The position numbers and the translations under genes are program-made. DNA of 5,284 nt, from NCBI GenBank assembly GCA_002720735.1, contig PBJN01000052.1:4704-9987 (forward strand), written 5' to 3'. Origin of the DNA: Porticoccaceae bacterium. Its GTDB lineage: Bacteria > Pseudomonadota > Gammaproteobacteria > Pseudomonadales > Porticoccaceae. Position 1 is the stretch's first letter; each line of letters starts with the position of its first letter. Positions 1-5,284 of this stretch are shown here, in pieces. The notes under the pieces are model-generated. The model worked only from the letters and a program-made list of their open reading frames with translations. It was not told where the DNA came from and made no database searches.

Positions 1-4
1 ATAT

Positions 5-34
5 CTTTATCCAAGATTATTCTGGATAGTAAAG
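5..34. repeat. Imperfect inverted repeat (hairpin potential)
   Basis: CTTTATCCA at 5-13 can pair with TGGA at 23-26 and TAAAG at 30-34, leaving a three-base bulge (TAG, 27-29) and a nine-base loop. No T-run follows on either strand within a few bases, so it does not look like a standard terminator. Its upstream context is outside the window. Confidence 0.3.
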
Positions 35-691
35 GAAGAAAAATGAGGTGATTGGAATTAACACGTTTCATGCCCATTTTATTCAATGCTGTTAAAATAG
101 TGATATAGAATTTTCGTGCGGATTGAATAAGTCTCTTACCCACTGTTGAACAAAGCTGTAGACTCCTCGTAGGATGCTATTTATTGACGAATCAACCCGT
201 CAGTATCCCAAATATTGAAAGGCCCCTTGCAGTGATAGCAGGGAAATAGCAGCACTTCAAGTTTCAGGAAATCAAGATCCAGAATTATTCAAAACAGTGA
301 AAAATACCAATCACGTGTTTGATATTTCTGATGGGTATTCGAGAGTCGCATTTAATATGCATCATCATTGCACTGATTGATAGAAATATGTGACCGCAAC
401 ACAGTAGTCTCTTCAGCGTACGACTACAGGAACCTGCGACACCCCTACCCTCCTCAAAGCGAATCACTGAATAGCTGAATCAATGGCAAATTCCATGGTA
501 GCCTAGCTCCTAATTTGATGCTAATGATTGGTCGCGGGGGTGGATTTCAAGCGCAAGGGATTCCAAACGCCTCCCTTGGAGATAGGGGCAGGTAAGTCAG
601 GCAAGTGTTCTTTTTCAATGTCCTTTCACGATAAACCTGCGGAAAAAATCATCGGTTGCTATTACGGCCATGCCTAAAACACTCTGAAAAT

Positions 692-710
692 AGTTACCAA
701 AAGGATAACT
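692..710 (+). repeat. Hairpin with AAAA tetraloop upstream of a T-run
   Basis: AGTTACC at 692-698 pairs with GG (703-704) and TAACT (706-710) around a four-base AAAA loop, with one bulged A at 705. A T-rich run (seven consecutive T) lies around 723-729, over ten bases after the stem. That distance is too long for a classical intrinsic terminator. It could be a weak or relict terminator for whatever once lay in the first kilobase. Confidence 0.3.
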
Positions 711-1063
711 TAATCTTCAGTCTTTTTTTGAATTCGTCGCTGAATTGTGCGGAGGACAGGTCAATAGTAGAAGTTGGTTAAGCGAATCGAGGATAGCGCC
801 GGAACCGATAAATACACTACCAATGATATGCGCACATACGCACGCATTTGGCAGTAGGTCCTCAGGCATAGAAGCAGCTCACTACTCCCTTTCCATTTTA
901 ATGCCATTTAGGCGAAAAAGTTTTGATGCGCGCCTATATTTCACCTAAGGGCTAGCATTTAGACAAGCGCAGACTGATAATTAGAACTGTCGAGTTTTAA
1001 ACTCTCGTAGATCAGAAAATATATTCGTGTTTAAAAACAGATCCCCACACCCAGTCATTCCAA

Positions 1064-1441
1064 TCAAATCTGGTTCAGCGATTCTTTCTCTTCTTTTGTG
1101 CACTGTGTGGCCTTTATCACGGGATCGACTGGCTCCATTTCAGGTTTCTTTAGAACCTGCAAATGACTCACTGCCATTAGGCTCTCTCGATCAATTCCCC
1201 AGCCTTCGATGTAGTTTGTTGTAATTACTTGAAATCGAATCTTAGAAACTCCATTTTCAAACTTTACTCCGCGCGTCCACTCTCCAGTCCTGAACGCCGT
1301 TATATCTAACCGCGCAGTATCAGTGTCGAGAATCATTTCCCTTTCTTCGCATGTAATGAAAACTATCCCACCTTCATGCCCCATAGCGTGAGTACCTGCG
1401 AGTAAGAGGAGCATTGCCATTAAAGCAGTAATTTTTTTCAA
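1064..1441 (-). CDS. Small exported protein of unknown function, 125 residues, probable TTG start
   Basis: I do not recognise the family. The frame is open further upstream to an ATG at 1474 (136 residues). I prefer the TTG at 1441-1439, because it directly begins a classical signal peptide (MKK, then a hydrophobic run ALMAMLLLLAG, then THA as a probable signal peptidase I site near residue 19) and because a GGGAGAG ribosome binding sequence lies 7-9 bases upstream. The mature part is about 106 residues, rich in charged residues, with two cysteines (about C31 and C114) that could form a periplasmic disulfide, and a lysine/glutamate-rich C-terminus. No transmembrane segment follows the signal, and no enzyme motif is visible. 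It lies 161 bases downstream of the monooxygenase stop, beyond a candidate terminator, so it is probably not part of that transcript. Location in the periplasm or outside the cell is inferred from the signal peptide alone. Confidence 0.7.
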   Translation of the reverse strand: MKKITALMAMLLLLAGTHAMGHEGGIVFITCEEREMILDTDTARLDITAFRTGEWTRGVKFENGVSKIRFQVITTNYIEGWGIDRESLMAVSHLQVLKKPEMEPVDPVIKATQCTKEEKESLNQI

Positions 1442-1448
1442 CCTAAAA

Positions 1449-1455
1449 CTCTCCC
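1449..1455 (-). promoter_or_regulatory. Ribosome binding site supporting the TTG start of the exported protein
   Basis: Read on the minus strand, GGGAGAG sits 7 bases before TTG 1441-1439. The upstream ATG at 1474 has only a weak purine stretch two bases in front of it. Together with the signal peptide beginning at the TTG, this decides the start. Confidence 0.5.
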
Positions 1456-1554
1456 GATGAAATATTTTTAACATAATCTCAAAAGTCCAAAACTATCACA
1501 ACCCTACGTTCAAAGAGCGGAACAAGTTCACTAATCGTGCTTGTACTTTTTCGA

Positions 1555-1577
1555 TTAAAAAGTTGATATTCAACTCC
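1555..1577 (-). terminator. Candidate rho-independent terminator after the monooxygenase gene
   Basis: On the minus strand, AGTTGA, a three-base ATA loop and TCAACT form a six-base-pair hairpin (1561-1575), extendable by G-T pairs at its base, immediately followed by TTTT. It lies about 28 bases downstream of the monooxygenase stop at 1603-1605. The stem is short and AT-rich, so termination may be partial. Confidence 0.5.
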
Positions 1578-1602
1578 ACATGTTTATATTTATCTGGCAC
1601 CA

Positions 1603-3054
1603 CTACTTATAAAACTTTAAAGCAGAATGCCTAAACCTCGAAAATCTAAGAGTAACAATATCAAGTATGTAATTCTGATACAAACGCCAAGGCAAGTTTT
1701 GACCCTGACGAGGGAATTCATCTATCGATCGCATAACGTAACTCGAGGAAAAATCCAACAACGGCTCTGTTTCCGAAGCTGGCGGCTTATTGACGACGCA
1801 AAACGAACGAAAGTCCTTTCGATCCATAAAATTTTTGAGCCTGCAAAAATACCTGTTGATTAAATCAACTTTTAGAGTCCACGAAGCGTTGGTATAACCC
1901 ACAGAAACGACCATGTTCGGCAGCCCACTTAACATAGCACCACGAAATACAACACACTGAGACAAATCGATCTTTACATCATCAACAAAAAAAGACATTC
2001 CTCCCAAAGGAAGCATTTTTAGTCCGGTAGCACTCACAATAATATCAGCCTTTAGCTCAAAACCGGATGCTAAGCGAACCCCATCCTCAGTCAGATTATT
2101 AATCTGTTGCGTTATCACGCTTATATCACCATTTCGTATCCCATTAAACAAATCTCCATCAGACGCTACACATAAACGCTGATCCCAGGGCTTGTATCTA
2201 GGATTAAAATGTTTTTTTACATCACAATAATCACCGACCTGAAGACGCACCCAATCAATCAACTTATTTTTTACATATTTTGGAAAACGCCGACTGAGTT
2301 GATATACGATCATCTGTATCAGTATATAGCGCCACCGAATGATAATCCCAGCAACATCAGATGATAAAAATCGTCGAAGCAGTTCTACTGTGGGGTCAAC
2401 CGCTGGACTGCTGACAATATAGGTAGGAGAACGCTGCAGCATGGTTACATGATTCGCCGCAGCGGCCATTGCAGGAACGATTGTAACTGCAGTCGCACCA
2501 CTGCCGATTACAACAACGCGTTTTCCTTCATAATTAAGATCAGAGGGCCAAGATTGAGGATGGACAAAACGACCTTTGAATTTCTCAAGACCCCCAAATG
2601 AAGGTGTGTATGGATCATCATAGCTATAGTAGCCTGTACAGCTATTTATAAATAAGCACGTCAAAAAAGTTGCGTCGCCTGACGTGTTATGTAAAGTCAA
2701 AGTCCAACACTGTTTTGTGCTACTCCACTCGGCTTTAATTACACGCTGTCCGTACCAAATATGTTGATCCACACCATACTCAACAGCGGTTTCGTGAATA
2801 TATTTGAGGATACTGCTCCCATCTGCGATCGTATTCTCACTCCGCCAAGGCCGAAAAGAATATCCGAGTGTGTGCATATCAGAGTCTGACCTGACCCCTG
2901 GATATCGAAAGAGGTCCCATGTACCCCCAACTGATTTTCGCGATTCTAGGATAATGAATCGTGTATCAGGGTCATTTCGTATGAGGTGACAGGCCGCTCC
3001 GATTCCAGATAAACCAGCACCAATGATTACAACATCAGTTTCAATAGCGGACAT
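1603..3054 (-). CDS. EthA-type Baeyer-Villiger flavin monooxygenase, 483 residues
   Basis: This is a cytoplasmic FAD- and NADPH-dependent class B flavoprotein monooxygenase. Such enzymes insert one oxygen atom next to a ketone (giving an ester or lactone) or oxidise soft heteroatoms. Visible motifs in order are: FAD-binding GxGxxG (GAGLSG, 12-17); GGTWDLFRYPGVRSDSDM (43-60), which is typical of the EthA branch; the Baeyer-Villiger fingerprint FxGxxxHxxxWP (F159, G161, H165, W169, P170); the NADPH-binding GSGATA (184-189); a YKPWDQRLC block (287-295) whose R293 is a likely active-site arginine; DIIVSATGL (337-345); and GYTNASWTLK (386-395). The sequence resembles mycobacterial EthA, which has 489 residues, throughout, so the gene looks complete. 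The start ATG 3054 has GAGGG six bases upstream. No EthR-like TetR regulator or partner pathway gene lies alongside. The natural substrate is unknown; a ketone or fatty-chain compound is an inference from the family. Confidence 0.93.
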   Translation of the reverse strand: MSAIETDVVIIGAGLSGIGAACHLIRNDPDTRFIILESRKSVGGTWDLFRYPGVRSDSDMHTLGYSFRPWRSENTIADGSSILKYIHETAVEYGVDQHIWYGQRVIKAEWSSTKQCWTLTLHNTSGDATFLTCLFINSCTGYYSYDDPYTPSFGGLEKFKGRFVHPQSWPSDLNYEGKRVVVIGSGATAVTIVPAMAAAANHVTMLQRSPTYIVSSPAVDPTVELLRRFLSSDVAGIIIRWRYILIQMIVYQLSRRFPKYVKNKLIDWVRLQVGDYCDVKKHFNPRYKPWDQRLCVASDGDLFNGIRNGDISVITQQINNLTEDGVRLASGFELKADIIVSATGLKMLPLGGMSFFVDDVKIDLSQCVVFRGAMLSGLPNMVVSVGYTNASWTLKVDLINRYFCRLKNFMDRKDFRSFCVVNKPPASETEPLLDFSSSYVMRSIDEFPRQGQNLPWRLYQNYILDIVTLRFSRFRHSALKFYK

Positions 3055-3197
3055 GAACGTCCCTCAGATTTCATAGGCAAACAATGACAAAAAATTGTAT
3101 TCAGTATTTTGCATAACCATCCTGATTCACCCCGCGTTTTAGTCTCGACAGCTATCAATTTATTATTTAACTAGCGCGCCGATCGCAAAGTCATGAC

Positions 3198-3803
3198 TCA
3201 ATTGAAAAACCACCACTTTTTACTTTTTCTTCTGAGCCGTTCCTCACACTTATGAAGCTGTTTTTCGTACTGCGAGGATATGCGTCTGACTTTTTCAGCC
3301 GCTTTGATAAGAGAGGGCTTTTTTTTGAATGATTTATTTCGATATCCAGTCCAGCCCTCGTGATATGCCAGATACTGTGAATAGGCATCCCTTTTTGCAA
3401 TACCCAAGACTTTAGTGGACTTATTCGAGTACCAGCCAATAAAATTTACTGCGTCTTTGAAATCATCTCGGTCATGCCCCCAATTTCCAGTTTCCCGTCG
3501 ATAATCATTCCAGGCCGGATCTTGAGCCTGAGCATAACCATATGCGGAAGATCTCCTGGGCAACGGTATAAAAAAGAAAGTTGGCCTTTTGGGACGAGCC
3601 TTGGCTCTGTAGCTCGATTCCTGATAGACAAACGCCAAAATAACATGCGCTGGCATTCCCCAACGCTTTTCAGAGATCTTTACGTCTCTGTACCAGTCGA
3701 TATTACCCTCGAATATCTGACATGCATCTTCGGTATTACTAGGAACATATGCACTGCAACTTGCCAAAAAGGATACACATATTATCGGAAACAACCGAAA
3801 CAT
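3198..3803 (-). CDS. Transglycosylase SLT-like outer-membrane lipoprotein, 201 residues
   Basis: This is a probable peptidoglycan lytic transglycosylase-like lipoprotein. The N-terminus is a short lipoprotein signal peptide with lipobox LASC (13-16), so C16 should be lipidated. Serine and alanine follow the cysteine, which favours the outer membrane. The SLT-like core has the putative catalytic glutamate E62 in YQESSY, an AYGYAQ segment (87-92) standing where classical enzymes have G-L-M-Q, and YHEG (147-150). A basic region with coiled-coil potential (about 160-197) ends the protein. The frame extends upstream to an ATG at 3839 that overlaps the preceding gene, but that ATG lacks a ribosome binding site and would bury the signal peptide. 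ATG 3803 has GAGGA five bases before it. The gene lies 22 bases after the membrane-protein gene and is probably co-transcribed with it. Cleavage of glycan strands is inferred from the fold family, and the core is divergent. Confidence 0.8.
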   Translation of the reverse strand: MFRLFPIICVSFLASCSAYVPSNTEDACQIFEGNIDWYRDVKISEKRWGMPAHVILAFVYQESSYRAKARPKRPTFFFIPLPRRSSAYGYAQAQDPAWNDYRRETGNWGHDRDDFKDAVNFIGWYSNKSTKVLGIAKRDAYSQYLAYHEGWTGYRNKSFKKKPSLIKAAEKVRRISSQYEKQLHKCEERLRRKSKKWWFFN

Positions 3804-3808
3804 CAATA

Positions 3809-3813
3809 TCCTC
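3809..3813 (-). promoter_or_regulatory. Ribosome binding site setting the lipoprotein start
   Basis: GAGGA on the minus strand lies five bases before ATG 3803-3801. The alternative upstream ATG at 3839 is preceded by AT-rich sequence without a purine box. This start places the hydrophobic signal and lipobox directly at the N-terminus. Confidence 0.65.
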
Positions 3814-3825
3814 GAAAAATCGCGC

Positions 3826-4302
3826 TTACAGACGCACATCCATGTAGTTTAATGCAAAAAGATAGAGACAAGCCAACCTAGTCGCCAATACAGCGAACAA
3901 GCCCAAAGAAGGGTCTTGTATTAACGCGGCCACATACAACTCCGCGTCCACGGAAAGAAAACTACATATGATAAGAAGTGACATTACTGTCATTGACCGA
4001 AAATAGAGATTTTTCAAAAAACTAAACAGATATAGAATTATGAAAGGCAGCAAAATAGACAACCTAAAAAGTATAGTGCTGTCAAGCAGTGCCATAGGGT
4101 TTTCCGAGGATCCGTTAAGAACGCTTCTTATTTGCAAATCAGGGTAAACTATCATGATTGCAAGACCTGCAGTAAATAAAACCACAGAGATACCAATACG
4201 CAGTAAAATTTTTTTTCGTATGCGACTTAAGTACTGGCCCTCCACCTCGTAGGCTGGCAACAGTGCCCTCATCTCTTCTTCACTAACGATTTGAGTGTTC
4301 AT
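3826..4302 (-). CDS. Hypothetical integral membrane protein with about four membrane segments, 158 residues
   Basis: I do not recognise this family. A hydrophilic N-terminus of about 30 residues with an acidic patch (SEEEM, 7-11) ends in a basic cluster (RIRKK, 27-31), which predicts a cytoplasmic N-terminus. Hydrophobic segments follow at about 34-53, 78-98, 103-118 and 134-153, so both termini would be inside. The loop between segments 1 and 2 (about 54-77) should be periplasmic. The C-terminus is very short (MDVRL). No catalytic motif is visible. The start ATG 4302 has only a weak GGGAA upstream; an internal ATG at residue 11 is possible but would cut part of the N-terminal domain. It is the first gene before the transglycosylase-like lipoprotein, so a role in the cell envelope, perhaps as a partner of that protein, is an inference from position only. 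Confidence 0.75.
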   Translation of the reverse strand: MNTQIVSEEEMRALLPAYEVEGQYLSRIRKKILLRIGISVVLFTAGLAIMIVYPDLQIRSVLNGSSENPMALLDSTILFRLSILLPFIILYLFSFLKNLYFRSMTVMSLLIICSFLSVDAELYVAALIQDPSLGLFAVLATRLACLYLFALNYMDVRL

Positions 4303-4400
4303 GGCGTTCCCAACTTATTTGTCTTTGTGCGTTTCAGAGGGTTGCGCTCTAATCCTAGAATCTACGTTAAGAGGTTATCACTATAAACCTACATAATGCA

Positions 4401-4432
4401 AAATAAAAATGGCACCGGTGCTATTTTTGTTT
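4401..4432. promoter_or_regulatory. Long palindrome in the divergent intergenic region (candidate operator)
   Basis: The core GCACCGGTGC (4412-4421) is a perfect palindrome. It is flanked by AAAAAT on the left (4405-4410) and ATTTTT on the right (4423-4428), with a single G/T mismatched pair in between. Weaker symmetry continues to 4401 and 4432. Such symmetry without a spacer suits a dimeric DNA-binding protein between two divergent genes. As RNA it could also form a hairpin with a CCGG loop and a T-rich tail on either strand. However, no gene reads into it from either side, so terminator function is less likely. The binding protein is unknown. Confidence 0.5.
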
Positions 4433-4466
4433 AAAAAACACTGTTAAGCTCATGAAAATAATAATC

Positions 4467-4495
4467 TTGGTGAGTTTTCGCACCACTTAAATAAT
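4467..4495 (+). promoter_or_regulatory. Candidate sigma70-type promoter for the BCCT transporter, overlapped by TGGTG/CACCA sites
   Basis: TTGGTG (4467-4472) and AATAAT (4490-4495) are separated by 17 bases. They match three of six and five of six positions of the consensus boxes, and would start RNA near 4502, about 64 bases before the transporter ATG. Inverted half-sites TGGTG (4468-4472), CACCA (4481-4485) and TGGTG (4495-4499) overlap these boxes and could be operator elements. This is pattern matching only. Confidence 0.35.
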
Positions 4496-4565
4496 GGTGT
4501 TCCATGTCGCTAAAATTTGGCCACAACATTTTTTAGGCGCGGCTGACCATAATCCAAAGGAATTA

Positions 4566-5284
4566 ATGTCTATAATGCAAAGCCTCAAGCAACTTTTACT
4601 CATTGGCCCAGACTCAAAAATGGCTCTCATATCACCTCTAGTGGTAATAACTTTTGTGTCATTTACTGTAATAGATCCAATCTTTGCCGGTGAGTTATTT
4701 GCTAGTGCTAAAAACTTTATATCAGTGCAATTTGGAGCTTATTACATATTTCTTATGACATTTCTTTTGCTTCTGACAATTTTCCTTTGCCTAAGTCCAG
4801 CATCGAAAATAAAATTAGGAAAAGACAATGAAGCTCCAGAGTTCACGTTATTTCAATGGTTTTCTATGTTGTTTGGGGCAGGTATCGGTATAGGAATACT
4901 CTTCTGGAGCATTGCTGAACCTCTAACCCACATTCAAGGAAATCCGTTCCTTGTAGAATCAGTGGGGATCACCAAAGAATCCGCCCAAATAGCTATGCGA
5001 CTATCAATATTCCACTGGGGTCTTCATGGCTGGGCAATCTATGCCATGATGGGGATGTCTCTCGCTTATTTTTCTTTTCGACAGGGTCTACCTCTCTCTA
5101 TACGCTCAACTCTTTTTAGCGTCTTTGGGGACAAAATCTATGGTCCTCTTGGATTTGTTGCTGACCTGCTAGCCGTGATTGGAACTGTATTCGGTATCGC
5201 CACTTCACTAGGACTGGGAGCTCAACAAATTAATGCTGGTCTTAATTATCTTGTTGACCTTGATATCTCAATAACCATACAAAT
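4566..5284 (+). CDS. BCCT-family betaine/choline/carnitine-type transporter, N-terminal 239 residues (cut by window edge)
   Basis: This is an inner-membrane secondary transporter that takes up quaternary ammonium or related compatible solutes; the substrate cannot be fixed from this part. The start ATG 4566 has AAAGGA four bases upstream. Membrane segments are visible at about 20-40, 57-77, 95-115, 148-170 and 195-215. Family signatures are FGAGIGIGILFW followed by SIAEPL (103-120), FHWGLHGWAIY (149-159) and IGTVFGIATSLGLGAQQIN (205-223). W151, W156 and Y159 correspond to the aromatic-box residues W189, W194 and Y197 of BetP, so a trimethylammonium-like ligand is plausible. The GIGIG stretch keeps glycine where proton-coupled choline transporters carry aspartate, which argues for sodium-coupled, BetP-like transport. 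The family usually has 500 or more residues; the rest lies beyond the window. It is transcribed away from the minus-strand cluster and probably has its own promoter. Confidence 0.93.
   Translation, partial: MSIMQSLKQLLLIGPDSKMALISPLVVITFVSFTVIDPIFAGELFASAKNFISVQFGAYYIFLMTFLLLLTIFLCLSPASKIKLGKDNEAPEFTLFQWFSMLFGAGIGIGILFWSIAEPLTHIQGNPFLVESVGITKESAQIAMRLSIFHWGLHGWAIYAMMGMSLAYFSFRQGLPLSIRSTLFSVFGDKIYGPLGFVADLLAVIGTVFGIATSLGLGAQQINAGLNYLVDLDISITIQ

Larger units (their letters stand above)
1..1063. other. About 1 kb without a supportable gene; possibly decayed coding sequence
   Basis: No frame on either strand gives a protein with a start, a ribosome binding site and a recognisable family. The plus strand has coding-like stretches broken by stops. 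One starts at ATG 174, is interrupted by TGA at 216-218 and stays open to TGA at 378-380. A second is open from TTG 377 to TGA at 476-478 in another frame. A third frame is read from 514 with stops at 583 and 685, and is open again from 745 to 948. The opposite strand also has a long, stop-broken frame. This would fit an old pseudogene with nonsense changes and frameshifts, or chance in non-coding DNA; I cannot name a parent family. Short inverted repeats lie at 5-34, 554-578, 692-710 and 992-1004. No RNA gene was recognised. Confidence 0.35.

Noticed and set aside
285..467. Minus-strand 60-residue open frame with a GTG start
   Set aside because: No family resemblance and cysteine/histidine-rich, low-plausibility composition. 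The plus strand over the same bases looks at least as coding-like. The same minus frame is broken by stops on both sides.
745..948. Plus-strand 67-residue open frame with a TTG start
   Set aside because: No recognisable family. The upstream frame has several stops within 60 bases, and the opposite strand is also partly open. I treat it as part of the possible decayed region rather than as a gene.
1027..1224. Plus-strand 65-residue open frame
   Set aside because: Lies almost wholly antisense to the exported-protein gene, whose signal peptide and ribosome binding site are more convincing.
1627..1863. Plus-strand 78-residue open frame
   Set aside because: Antisense shadow of the 3' end of the monooxygenase gene, which is conserved there.
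3191..3439. Minus-strand 82-residue frame offset from the lipoprotein
   Set aside because: An alternative frame inside and past the lipoprotein gene. The true frame keeps YHEG and the C-terminal region without interruption, so no frameshift is needed.
3474..3881. Plus-strand 135-residue open frame
   Set aside because: Antisense to the lipoprotein gene. It has no recognisable domain, whereas the minus strand has the lipobox and SLT motifs.
4412..4421. GCACCGGTGC as an NtrC-type nitrogen control site
   Set aside because: The half-sites GCACC/GGTGC resemble that motif, but known NtrC sites have a spacer of several bases between them. Here the arms abut, and no sigma54 -24/-12 promoter was seen nearby.
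4405..4432. Bidirectional intrinsic terminator
   Set aside because: The T-rich flanks fit, but both neighbouring genes are transcribed away from this site, so there is no transcript to end here unless a gene was lost.

Overview
The window is AT-rich, bacterial and compactly arranged. It most likely comes from a gammaproteobacterium. I infer this from the Gram-negative lipoprotein signal, from a transglycosylase-like lipoprotein of a type I associate with marine and environmental gammaproteobacteria, and from a BCCT transporter and an EthA-type flavin monooxygenase. No rRNA, tRNA, CRISPR array or recognisable insertion sequence is visible, and the taxonomic call is an inference.

Layout. Bases 1-1063 contain no gene I can support, only short coding-like segments broken by stops plus a few small inverted repeats; this may be a decayed region. 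Four minus-strand genes follow, listed in transcription order from right to left. The first is a 158-residue protein with about four membrane segments (4302-3826). The second is a lytic-transglycosylase-like lipoprotein (3803-3198, start revised to the ATG with a good ribosome binding site). The third is an EthA-type Baeyer-Villiger flavin monooxygenase (3054-1603), followed by a weak hairpin and T-run terminator. The fourth is a small exported protein of unknown function (about 1441-1064, probably using a TTG start). On the plus strand a BCCT-family transporter starts at 4566 and runs off the right edge, so only its first 239 residues are visible.

How they fit together. The membrane protein and the lipoprotein are 22 bases apart and probably form a two-gene envelope unit. 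The monooxygenase has its own 143-base leader and ribosome binding site and looks separately expressed. The exported protein has a 161-base gap (from its TTG start) and a candidate terminator upstream, so it is probably independent too. The 263-base region between the divergent membrane-protein and transporter genes is the main regulatory region. It holds a nearly perfect 24-base palindrome and three further TGGTG/CACCA half-sites across a plausible transporter promoter.

I see no convincing evidence of a new multi-gene defence, mobile or biosynthetic system. The items most worth a second look are the divergent regulatory region, the membrane-protein/transglycosylase pair and the possibly decayed first kilobase.
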